Below are positions 34,468-41,741 of a stretch of DNA of 64,000 nucleotides, in pieces. The translations under genes and the position numbers were made by a program. The stretch comes from Kribbella pittospori (lineage in GTDB: Bacteria > Actinomycetota > Actinomycetes > Propionibacteriales > Kribbellaceae). Below the pieces are notes generated by a model. It saw only the letters and a program-made list of their open reading frames with translations, was not told the origin of the DNA and did not search any database. The stretch lies in assembly GCF_004331465.1 (NCBI RefSeq), contig NZ_SJKB01000001.1, positions 1,178,001-1,242,000 on the forward strand, given 5' to 3'. The stretch's first letter is position 1; each line of letters begins with the position of its first letter.

Positions 34468-35367
34468 ATGGGTGGCTGGGACATCCACACCCACCTGATA
34501 CCGCCGACCGTCCTGTCGGCGGCGTACAAGGGTGAGTTCGGGCTGGCCGTCGACAGCGGCTCGCTGGTGGTCGGCGAGGAGCGGCTGCCGCTCAAGCGCT
34601 TGGCGGACCCGGCCGCACTGCTGCACTGGATTGACGAGCAGGACCTGGACGGCGCAGTTGTGTCCGTGCCGCCCGCACTGTTCCGGTACGACGCCGGTGT
34701 CGAGTGGGCCGAGTTGGTCAACCAGGGCCTTCGTGAGCTCGCTACGCCGCAGTTGCGCGTGCTGGGCCACCTGCCGCTGCTGGACCCCGAGGCGCCGTCT
34801 GTGGCCGCGTCGCTGGCCGGTGAGGGCGTGTTCAGCGGCTTCGCCCTGGGTACGCCGAGCTACGCCGGCCTGGACCCGGTGTGGCGGGTGCTGGACGAAA
34901 TCGAGGCTTTCACTCTTGTTCACCCGGGCCACAGTGACGACGAGCGGCTCCAGTCGTTCTACTTGACGAACCTGTTGGGGAATCCGTACGAGACCGGCCT
35001 GGCCGCGGCGTCACTGGTCTTCGCGGATGTGGTGGGCCGGTTTCCGGGGATCCGGTTCTGTTTGTGCCATGGGGGTGGGGTGACGGCAGCGGTGGCGGGG
35101 CGGTGGCAGCGTGGGATCGACCAGGCGCGGCCGGGCATCGTCGCGCCCTCCTTGCCGGTGGCCGACGCGTTGCGCCGGTTCTACGTGGACGACCTGGTGC
35201 ACGACGAGGGAGTGCTGGAGCTGCTCGGGAAGACCTTCGGGGCGGAGCGGGTGCTGGCCGGGAGCGACTGGCCGTTCCCGATGGGCAGCGACGCGATCGC
35301 GGCCGCGCGAGCGACGGCGGCCGACGAGCTGACCAGGCCGCTGGCTCGGGAGGTTGTCGCTTCGTGA
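34468..35367 (+). CDS. ACMSD-like metal-dependent amidohydrolase
   Basis: A 299-residue TIM-barrel amidohydrolase of the aminocarboxymuconate-semialdehyde decarboxylase-like family. WDIHTHLIPP gives the HxH metal site, LVHPGHSDD and LCHGGG give the later His residues, and GSDWPFPMG gives the conserved Asp. Family members decarboxylate or hydrolyse aromatic or muconate-type acids. The ATG at 34468 follows the cupin stop by one base. Confidence 0.88.
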   Translation: MGGWDIHTHLIPPTVLSAAYKGEFGLAVDSGSLVVGEERLPLKRLADPAALLHWIDEQDLDGAVVSVPPALFRYDAGVEWAELVNQGLRELATPQLRVLGHLPLLDPEAPSVAASLAGEGVFSGFALGTPSYAGLDPVWRVLDEIEAFTLVHPGHSDDERLQSFYLTNLLGNPYETGLAAASLVFADVVGRFPGIRFCLCHGGGVTAAVAGRWQRGIDQARPGIVAPSLPVADALRRFYVDDLVHDEGVLELLGKTFGAERVLAGSDWPFPMGSDAIAAARATAADELTRPLAREVVAS

Positions 35368-35394
35368 GACGCGCTCTTCGTCAGAGCGTGGGTG

Positions 35395-35406
35395 TGATCA
35401 GATATC
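35395..35406 (+). promoter_or_regulatory. TGATCAGATATC element upstream of the MDR gene (candidate GntR operator)
   Basis: This 12-mer matches the element at 26033-26044 in 11 of 12 positions and ends 22 nt before the start at 35429, a similar distance. The sequence continues into ATATCAAATC. It lies in the 61-nt gap between the amidohydrolase and MDR genes, suggesting that the distal part of the cluster has its own promoter under the same control. Confidence 0.5.
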
Positions 35407-35428
35407 AAATCGTGAACGGGGTAGAGGC

Positions 35429-36373
35429 ATGAACGTACGGGGGACGGTCCTGCGAAGTCATGGGCCGGGACTGCAACTGAAGACCGAGGACATCGAACTG
35501 GTCGCGGGGCCGGGGGAGACGCTGGTCGAGATGCGGCTGGCCGCTGTGACCCAGCAGGACCGGTCGGTGCTGGCCGGCAAGCAGCCGACCCAGCCGTTCG
35601 TCCCGGGCTCGGAGGGTGCCGGTGTCGTGGTCGGCTCTGCCGGCCATGAGGCAGGGACTCCGGTGGTGATCCGCGGCGAGGGTATCGGCGTCACCAGGCC
35701 GGGCCTCTGGGGCAGGTACGCCGTCGTACCGGACGCCGCCGTACATCGTCTGCCTGCTGGGCTGGAGCCTGCGGCGGCTGTGACCCTGCTGACGCCCGCG
35801 CTGACCGCCCACACCGCAGTACGACGGGTGGCGGGCCTGCTCGAGGGTGAGTCGGTAGTGATCACCGGGATCGGCGGACTGGTCGGGCGACTGTGTGCTG
35901 CGGTGGCGCGGTCGGCCGGCGCATCGCGCGTGATCGGACTGGCGTGGGCCGGGGAGTCTGTCGATGCGGTGTCTGGGCTGGTCGACCAGATCGTGCGGGT
36001 TGACGAGTTGGGGCAGGTCGGCCGTGAACTGCAGTGGTGCGACGCGGCGATCGACACCGTTGGCGGTCCTGTGACCAGTGGGGTGCTCGGACACATCACT
36101 CCGGGCGGACGGATCGCCGTACTCGGTTACAAGGCCGGCGAGTTCACCACCATCGACCTGCACCAGCTGATCGGTCGGGACCTGCGGGTGCTGCCGGTGA
36201 ACGTCCAGCGGACCACCCTCGAGCCCGGTGCGGTCAGTCAGGCGCTGGCGGACATCGCGCTCGCGCAACCGAGAGCGGACGCCGAACTGGTGGCGGCGGA
36301 TCGCGTGGGCGAGGTTCTGGACGGGTCGACGTTCGGCGGACGCGTTCTGCTGGACCTCACGACGCTGAGCTGA
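35429..36373 (+). CDS. Quinone oxidoreductase-like MDR (zinc-independent alcohol dehydrogenase) protein
   Basis: A 314-residue medium-chain dehydrogenase/reductase: VEMRLAAVTQQDRSVLAGK, FVPGSEGAGVV, then the cofactor-binding region VVITGIGGLVGRLCAAVARSAG. Structural-zinc Cys residues are absent, as in NADPH:quinone reductases and enoyl reductases. The ATG at 35429 (GTAGAGG upstream) is chosen over an overlapping upstream frame. Together with the GntR gene downstream it forms the tail of the catabolic cluster. Confidence 0.85.
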   Translation: MNVRGTVLRSHGPGLQLKTEDIELVAGPGETLVEMRLAAVTQQDRSVLAGKQPTQPFVPGSEGAGVVVGSAGHEAGTPVVIRGEGIGVTRPGLWGRYAVVPDAAVHRLPAGLEPAAAVTLLTPALTAHTAVRRVAGLLEGESVVITGIGGLVGRLCAAVARSAGASRVIGLAWAGESVDAVSGLVDQIVRVDELGQVGRELQWCDAAIDTVGGPVTSGVLGHITPGGRIAVLGYKAGEFTTIDLHQLIGRDLRVLPVNVQRTTLEPGAVSQALADIALAQPRADAELVAADRVGEVLDGSTFGGRVLLDLTTLS

Positions 36374-36435
36374 GTGCCTGTACGGTTACCTCCCAGAGCT
36401 TGTCTGCGCTGAAGGAGAGAGGCAGCCCGTACCCG

Positions 36436-37128
36436 ATGACCCGACGACTCGAGCTCACACCTGGGGGACCGACCGGCCGTCGTACTCTCGCCGAAGAAGC
36501 CGCTGCCGAGTTGCACGAACTGATCCTTTCCGGTGAGCTCCCGAGTGGTACGGCGCTCCGGCTGGAAGAGCTCGCCAAGCGGCTGGACATGAGCCAGATG
36601 CCGATCCGCGAAGGACTGCGGCGGATGGCGGCGCTCGGACTGGTCGAGATCGTGCCGCACAAGGGCGCGTGGGTGCGTGAGCTCTCGATGGAGGACCTGC
36701 GCGACACGCACCAGACCCGGCTCTCCCTGGAGACGCTCGCGGTCCGGGCGGCCGCGACCCGGTTCGCCGACTCGGACGCGACCCAGGCCCGCGACGCGCT
36801 GGCCGAGCACGTGCGGCTGTCGAAGCTCGGCGACAACATCGCGTCCCGGCAGGCGCACACCGAGTTCCACTTCGCCATCTACCGGGCCGGCGGATCCCGG
36901 TGGCTGCCGCGGGCGATCGAGCCGGTCTGGCAGAACAGCGAGCGCTACCGGTTCGGTTCCCGGCAGACGAAGGCACGGATCGAGCAGACCCGCCGCGAGC
37001 ACCAGGCCATCCTCGACGCGTGCATCGCGCACGACGAGGAGGGCGCGGAGACGGCCCTTCGCGACCACCTGGAAGGCGCCATGCAGCGCATCAGCGAGAC
37101 GATGGCCCGCCGCTCCGCCAAGCCCTAG
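36436..37128 (+). CDS. GntR family (FCD domain) transcriptional regulator 2
   Basis: A 230-residue paralogue of the regulator at 31064-31792, with near-identical DNA-binding helices (MSQMPIREGLRRMAALGLVEIV) and shared FCD segments (EFHFAIYRAGGS, IEPVWQNSERYRFGSR). The ATG at 36436 has GAAGGAGAGAG about 15 nt upstream, a little far, and no better in-frame ATG/GTG is evident. It ends in CTAG shared with the convergent PIG-L gene. It likely controls the same cluster, perhaps with a different ligand. Confidence 0.9.
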   Translation: MTRRLELTPGGPTGRRTLAEEAAAELHELILSGELPSGTALRLEELAKRLDMSQMPIREGLRRMAALGLVEIVPHKGAWVRELSMEDLRDTHQTRLSLETLAVRAAATRFADSDATQARDALAEHVRLSKLGDNIASRQAHTEFHFAIYRAGGSRWLPRAIEPVWQNSERYRFGSRQTKARIEQTRREHQAILDACIAHDEEGAETALRDHLEGAMQRISETMARRSAKP

Positions 37129-37841
37129 GCGAGTACTTCGAACCGGTCCTGCTGCCAGCCGGACGCGTCGAAGACCGCTCTGAGGAGCAGTCCGTCGCCG
37201 CGGCCGCCGTACGTCGTGACGAGCTCGGGGAGAGGCTTGGTCCCGAGACCGTCGTAGTACTGGTCCATCGCGCGGCGCCGGGACAGCTCTGGTGCGCCGG
37301 AGATCTCCTCCAGGGCTCTGCTGTCGGGGCAGCCGACCACCTGTCCCGAGCCGACCTGCTCGTCCGGCAGCAGCCGCCGCACGAGCTCCTCGCCGGCGCG
37401 GACGTCCTCGGCGCGCAGCCGGGCTCCCAGAGTGCGGCACGGATGTCCCTGGACGGCGAGCTGCACCGCCCGGGAGACGGCGATGTGGTCCGGGTGACCG
37501 GTGAGGCCGTCGCTGCCGACGGTGAGGACCAGCTCGGGGGAGATGTCACGGACGGTCCTCTCGACCACTTCCGCGACCTCGCCCTGGTCAGCACTCGCCA
37601 GCGTCCGCGGTCCGTTCCTGCCGCCGTCGTCGATCCACTGACCGGACTCTCCGAGCCAGTCCCATTCGTCGATCCCGAGCAGCTCGCAGGAGCCGGTCAG
37701 CCGCTCGGCCGCCGTACCCATGCCCGGTGTGGCGACCCGGAGGACGACGCGCCAGCCGGTGGAGTTCAGCACCCAGGTCGCGGCGCCGGTGGCGAACACC
37801 TCGTCGTCCGGGTGGGCGTGGACTACGAGCGCCGTACGCAT
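37125..37841 (-). CDS. PIG-L family deacetylase
   Basis: A 238-residue LmbE/PIG-L protein. The N-terminal VVHAHPDDEVFATG motif (AHPDDE) and HPDHIAVSRAV supply the Zn ligands of N-acetylglucosaminyl deacetylases. The family includes MshB and Mca of mycothiol metabolism, but the sequence alone does not assign it to either. It is convergent with the second GntR gene, sharing CTAG at the stops, and may be co-transcribed after the upstream flavin-binding-type gene. Confidence 0.85.
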   Translation of the reverse strand: MRTALVVHAHPDDEVFATGAATWVLNSTGWRVVLRVATPGMGTAAERLTGSCELLGIDEWDWLGESGQWIDDGGRNGPRTLASADQGEVAEVVERTVRDISPELVLTVGSDGLTGHPDHIAVSRAVQLAVQGHPCRTLGARLRAEDVRAGEELVRRLLPDEQVGSGQVVGCPDSRALEEISGAPELSRRRAMDQYYDGLGTKPLPELVTTYGGRGDGLLLRAVFDASGWQQDRFEVLA

Positions 37842-37848
37842 CTCGTGG

Positions 37849-38313
37849 TCAGTCGGCCAGCCGGGCCGGGAAGCCGCCTGTCGCGATCGGGCTCCAGCGC
37901 TCCGGGGTGATGCGGATCAGGCACTTGCCCTGCGTCCGCATGGCCTCGCGGTACTCGTCCCAGTCGGGGTGCTCACCGGAGATCGACCGGTAGTAGTCGA
38001 CCAGCGGCTCGACTGCATCCGGCAGCTGGATGACCTCGCCCCGGCCGTCCACCTGCACCCACGCGCCGTTCCACTCGTCGGACAGCACGACCACACTGGT
38101 CCGCGGGTCGCGCTCCACGTTGGTGCTCTTGGCCCGCTCCGGGTACGACGAGATGACGATGCGGCCCTCGTCGTCGACGCCACCGGACACCGGCGACGCC
38201 TGGGGCGTACCGTCCGCGCGGGTGGTGATCAGCAGCATGTGGTGACGGGGCCGGACGAATTCCAGCAGCCCGTCCAGATCGGTCTTGGTGTTGGTGGCAA
38301 TGGTCCTCGGCAT
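37849..38313 (-). CDS. F420/FMN-binding split-barrel protein (PNPOx-like, TIGR03618-type)
   Basis: A 154-residue split beta-barrel protein: RHHMLLITTRADGTPQASPV, IVISSYPERAKSTNVERDPR and WVQVDGRGEVIQL are typical of actinobacterial pyridoxamine-phosphate-oxidase-like proteins that use F420 or a flavin. The substrate is unknown. The start is either the ATG at 38313 or a GTG three codons upstream; GGAGG sits very close to the ATG, which slightly favours the upstream GTG. It is 7 nt before the PIG-L gene. Confidence 0.82.
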   Translation of the reverse strand: MPRTIATNTKTDLDGLLEFVRPRHHMLLITTRADGTPQASPVSGGVDDEGRIVISSYPERAKSTNVERDPRTSVVVLSDEWNGAWVQVDGRGEVIQLPDAVEPLVDYYRSISGEHPDWDEYREAMRTQGKCLIRITPERWSPIATGGFPARLAD

Positions 38314-38333
38314 GCCTCCCACCCTATGTTCGA

Positions 38334-38867
38334 TCAGCGCACGGGAAGGTCCGCCGGGGTGATGAGTTGCTCCAGCTCGTCGTCGGTGAGCTGGTTGATC
38401 AGGTGCTTCGCGCGCTGCGCCTGCGGGGTCGTGGGGAGTACGCCGTCGAGCAGGTCGGGCAGAAGGAGCTCGTAGCCCGCGCGGGCGCGGGGTGAGTACC
38501 GGTGTCTGGTCCTGGCCACGGCGCTGGCGACCCGGATGGCGTGCTCGTTGCCCGCGGGTACGTCGGGCCGGTCCACCTCACGGGCGGCGAATCGGTAGCC
38601 GTTGGCGCGGTCGCAGCTCGTGCAGCCGGTCGGGCCTGCGCCCAGGCCGGAACCGCATTCCGGACAGGTCAGCTGCTTGAGCGCAGCGTCCACCACGCGC
38701 CACTCGAACTCGGAGGTGTCCTGCAGCACGACCTCGGCCAGTTCGCGCTCCTCCGGCGTACCTTGGTGGACGCCGGAATCCGAGCAGAACCGCTGCCAGG
38801 CGGCGTCGATACTGTCCTCGATCTGCTGCACAGCGGTGATGAACCGCGGATGATCGACCCGTCGCAT
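38334..38867 (-). CDS. Hypothetical zinc-ribbon protein, divergent from imuA'
   Basis: A 177-residue protein starting at ATG 38867; a much longer open frame upstream is a shadow of imuA'. It has a four-Cys zinc-ribbon motif CPECGSG...CTSCDRANG in the middle and is otherwise helical. I do not recognise a named family. The start lies 51 nt from the SOS box of the divergent imuA' gene, so LexA binding could affect it as well (inference). Confidence 0.7.
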   Translation of the reverse strand: MRRVDHPRFITAVQQIEDSIDAAWQRFCSDSGVHQGTPEERELAEVVLQDTSEFEWRVVDAALKQLTCPECGSGLGAGPTGCTSCDRANGYRFAAREVDRPDVPAGNEHAIRVASAVARTRHRYSPRARAGYELLLPDLLDGVLPTTPQAQRAKHLINQLTDDELEQLITPADLPVR

Positions 38868-38917
38868 GCCCGGGACACTAGCTGTCGCGAGGGCTGTGGA
38901 CAGCCGCATTGACATGA

Positions 38918-38933
38918 TCGAACAGGTGTTCGA
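38918..38933. promoter_or_regulatory. LexA (SOS) box before imuA'
   Basis: TCGAACAGGTGTTCGA is a perfect inverted repeat TCGAAC-N4-GTTCGA, the mycobacterial/actinobacterial SOS-box consensus. It lies 10 nt before the chosen imuA' start (38944), overlapping the expected promoter, so LexA would repress by occlusion until DNA damage. Confidence 0.92.
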
Positions 38934-38943
38934 ACATAGGTCT

Positions 38944-40065
38944 ATGACGGGGGTCAGCGCGATCGAGCAGAAGCCGGGCCAGAAGGTCACGGCGCTCGAC
39001 CACGCCCGCCAACTCCTCACCCGAGCCAAAGCCCAAAAAGCCGCCCAATCCCACCCCCCAGACCCCGACCTCGCCCCCACCACCCACCTCACCCCCGCCG
39101 GCCCCGCACGCCCCACCTCCAGCGGCGACCTCGCCCACCTCGCCCCTCCCACCGACCCTGCTCACCGCGCCCTGCCCGGCGACTCCTCCGACCCCACCCC
39201 CTCCGGCGTCCCATCCCACTCCGCCCGCTTCTCCTCGTCCCACTCCGGTTCGTCCGCGGAGCCTGCTCACCCCGCCCTGCCCGACCCCACCCCCGCCCGC
39301 TTCTCCTCGTCCCACTCAAGTTCCTCCACCGAGCCTGCTCGGTTTGTGCCTTCGGCGGAGCGGATGCGGCGGGTGCAGCAGGCGTTGGACGCCGGCGAGG
39401 TGGATCGGCAGTTGCCTACGCTGCCTGCTGTCGCCGAGCTTCTGCCCGGGGCCGGCCTGCGCAGCGGGGCGGTCTACTCCGTGAGTACTTCGTCCGCCCT
39501 GGTGATGGCGATGATGGCCGGTCCGTCCGCCGAGGGTGCCTGGTGCGGAGTGGTCGGGATGCCGTCGTTCGGCGCGGAGGCGGCGCGAGGGCTCGGGGTC
39601 GACCTGGAGCGCCTGGTGCTGGTTCCGGACGCCGGGCAGGACTGGCTCAACATCGTCGCAGCGCTGGTCGACGCCTTGACCGTGGTCGTCGTCCGGCCGC
39701 CCGGCGAGGTGACACCGGGGGAGGCGTCCCGGCTCGCCGCCCGCCTGCGGACCCGGAAGGCGACGCTGATCTCGGTCGGTTCCTGGCCGGGGAGCGAGGC
39801 CCGGCTGGAGGTGGAGAGCAACGCCTGGACCGGCCTGGGTGACGGCGAAGGACTGCTCTCGGCCCGGCAGGCGACCGTCGTGGTGAGCGGCCGCAGAGTC
39901 GTCGGTGGCCCGAGGCGGCACCAGCTCTGGCTCCCCGCCCCGGACGGCACCATCCGCCCGGTCGACCCCGCCCAGGAAGCCCCAGGCTGGCCGGAAGAGA
40001 CCACCTGGCCGACAGAGACCGCCTGGCCGACAGAGACCGCCTGGCCGGAAGAGGCGGTGGGCTGA
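38944..40065 (+). CDS. imuA': ImuA'-type RecA-like translesion synthesis accessory protein
   Basis: A 373-residue protein. An N-terminal helix (ALDHARQLLTRAKAQKAAQ) is followed by a ~110-residue Pro/Ser/His-rich low-complexity region containing two copies of a 24-residue repeat (ARFSSSHS...). After it comes a RecA-like core (RRVQQALDAGEVDRQLPTLP, LLPGAGLRSGAVYSVS, VDLERLVLVPDAGQDWLNIV). The C-terminus carries four WP(E/T)E(T/A)-type hexapeptides. The ATG at 38944 lies just after the SOS box. In mycobacteria ImuA' cooperates with ImuB and DnaE2 in mutagenic repair; the imuB gene follows 76 nt downstream. Confidence 0.85.
   Translation: MTGVSAIEQKPGQKVTALDHARQLLTRAKAQKAAQSHPPDPDLAPTTHLTPAGPARPTSSGDLAHLAPPTDPAHRALPGDSSDPTPSGVPSHSARFSSSHSGSSAEPAHPALPDPTPARFSSSHSSSSTEPARFVPSAERMRRVQQALDAGEVDRQLPTLPAVAELLPGAGLRSGAVYSVSTSSALVMAMMAGPSAEGAWCGVVGMPSFGAEAARGLGVDLERLVLVPDAGQDWLNIVAALVDALTVVVVRPPGEVTPGEASRLAARLRTRKATLISVGSWPGSEARLEVESNAWTGLGDGEGLLSARQATVVVSGRRVVGGPRRHQLWLPAPDGTIRPVDPAQEAPGWPEETTWPTETAWPTETAWPEEAVG
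39222..39350 (+). repeat. Tandem 72-nt repeat inside the imuA' low-complexity region
   Basis: The segment CGCCCGCTTCTCCTCGTCCC recurs with a 72-nt (24-codon) period at 39222 and 39294, producing ARFSSSHSGSSAEPAHPAL and ARFSSSHSSSSTEPARF. The second copy has diverged. The surrounding ~300 nt are strongly C-rich on this strand. Confidence 0.85.
39987..40058 (+). repeat. Four 18-nt repeats at the 3' end of imuA'
   Basis: Units of 18 nt based on CTGGCCGACAGAGACCGC start at 39987, 40005, 40023 and 40041; the middle two are identical. They encode WPEETT, WPTETA, WPTETA and WPEEAV at the C-terminus of ImuA'. Such arrays change copy number easily by slippage. Confidence 0.88.
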
Positions 40066-40141
40066 TGGACGATCCTGGGCTGCCCCGCACGCCAGGAAGC
40101 GGTGGCTTGACGTGTGGCCACGTGCTGTTGGTGGTGGGCTG

Positions 40142-41737
40142 ATGGGTGGGGGGCTGACGCGCACGTTGGTGATCTGGGTGCCGGACTGGCCGGTGACCGC
40201 GGCTGCTGTGGCCGCCGGCCGTTCCCCGGACGAGCCGATCGCCATCCTCGAGAAGGGCAAGGTCCTCGCCACCTCCGCCGCCGCGCGGGCCGGAGGAGTA
40301 CGCCGCGGTCTGCGCGCCCGGGACGCGCAGTCACGCTGCCCGGAGCTCGTCGTACTGAAGTACGACCCGGTGATCGACGCCCGGGCGTTCGACCCGGTGA
40401 TCAGCTGCCTGGAGGCGATCACGCCCGGCATCCAGGTGATCCGCCCAGGCATGTGCGCGTTGAAGGCGCGCGGCCCGACCCGGTTCTACGGCGGTGAGTC
40501 CGCGGCCGCGGAGAAGCTGCTCGACCGGCTCGAGACCTTCGAGGTCCTGGGCGGCCGGGTCGGGATCGCCGACGGCCCGTTCGCGGCCGAGCAGGCGGCC
40601 CGGGCGAGCTCGGCGCGGACGCGGGTCCTGGTGGTCCCGCCCGGCGGGTCGCCGGAGTTCCTCGCGCCGCTCACCGTCGACGTACTCGAGCAACCGCAGC
40701 TCACGGACCTGCTCCGCCGGCTCGGGCTGCGGTCGCTGGGTGCGTTCGCGCAGCTTTCCGGCACCGAGGTGCTGACCCGGTTCGGTCCCGAGGGCGCCTT
40801 CGCCCACCGGCTGGCCCGTGGGTCCGACGATCGTCCGGTGGTGGCCCGGGAGATCCCGCCCGAGCTCACCCGCACGCTCGACTTCGAGCCGGCCGTGGAC
40901 CGGGTCGACCAGGTCGCCTTCGCGGTCCGCTCGGTCGCCGACGAGCTGATCGCCCGGCTGACCGAGCTCGGCCTGGTGTGTACGACGCTCCGGGTCGAGG
41001 TCGGCACCGAGTCCGGCCGGATCCACGAGCGGGAGTGGCTGCATCCGCGCTGGTTCTCCGCGGCCGACGTGGTGGACCGGGTCCGCTGGCAGTTGCAAGG
41101 GAGCGGTACGGCGACCAGCGAGCTGACCTCACCCGTCGTGCGGCTGCGGCTGGTCCCCGATCAGGCGGATCCGGTCGGTGCCCATGTCGACGGACTGTGG
41201 GGTGGCGGGCCGGACGAGCGGATCCACCGAGCACTGTCCCGGGTGCAGAGCATGCTCGGCCATGGTGCCGTCGCGTCGGTGGTGATCGGCGGCGGGCGGG
41301 GATTCGCGGAGCGACAGACCCTGGTCCCGTGGGGCGACCGCCCGGTGCCGACTCATCCGCCGGACCAGCCGTGGCCGGGCGCGATCAGTTCCGTCGACCC
41401 GGCCCGCTGGCCGACGCTCGCGCCCACCACAATCTTCCCCGCGCCGCTGCGGGCGAAGGTGTACGCCGAGGACGGCAGCGAGGTCTCGGTCAGCGCCCGC
41501 GGCGCCCTCTCCGGCGCACCCATCGCCTTCCGCCTGGACCCGGCCCCGCAAGTTGCTGACAGCAACAAGCTGCATCCGATCACCGCCTGGGCCGGCCCCT
41601 GGCTGACCCACGAACGCTGGTGGGACCCCAGCACCGAGTCCCGCCAGGCCCGCTTCCAGTTCCAGACCGCCGACACCCGAGCCTGGCTCTTCACCCTGCA
41701 CCGAACCACCTGGCAAGCCCAAGCCACCTACGACTGA
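40142..41737 (+). CDS. imuB: ImuB, catalytically defective Y-family DNA polymerase homologue
   Basis: A 531-residue Y-family-like protein: LVIWVPDWPVTAAAVAAGRSP at the N-terminus, palm/finger remnants (IAILEKGKVLATSAAARAGG, RFYGGESAAAEKLLDRL), helix-hairpin-helix-like LTDLLRRLGLRSLGAFAQLSG and a long C-terminal region. ImuB proteins lack the catalytic carboxylates and act as adaptors between the beta clamp, ImuA' and DnaE2. The ATG at 40142 (GGTGGGCTG upstream) is preferred over an open frame that overlaps imuA'. No dnaE2 gene follows within the window. Confidence 0.9.
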   Translation: MGGGLTRTLVIWVPDWPVTAAAVAAGRSPDEPIAILEKGKVLATSAAARAGGVRRGLRARDAQSRCPELVVLKYDPVIDARAFDPVISCLEAITPGIQVIRPGMCALKARGPTRFYGGESAAAEKLLDRLETFEVLGGRVGIADGPFAAEQAARASSARTRVLVVPPGGSPEFLAPLTVDVLEQPQLTDLLRRLGLRSLGAFAQLSGTEVLTRFGPEGAFAHRLARGSDDRPVVAREIPPELTRTLDFEPAVDRVDQVAFAVRSVADELIARLTELGLVCTTLRVEVGTESGRIHEREWLHPRWFSAADVVDRVRWQLQGSGTATSELTSPVVRLRLVPDQADPVGAHVDGLWGGGPDERIHRALSRVQSMLGHGAVASVVIGGGRGFAERQTLVPWGDRPVPTHPPDQPWPGAISSVDPARWPTLAPTTIFPAPLRAKVYAEDGSEVSVSARGALSGAPIAFRLDPAPQVADSNKLHPITAWAGPWLTHERWWDPSTESRQARFQFQTADTRAWLFTLHRTTWQAQATYD

Positions 41738-41741
41738 GGAC

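Noticed and set aside
39000..39350. The C-rich repetitive stretch as a CRISPR array or intergenic repeat
   Set aside because: It lies in frame inside imuA', the repeat unit is a protein-level tandem repeat with no spacers, and only two copies exist.
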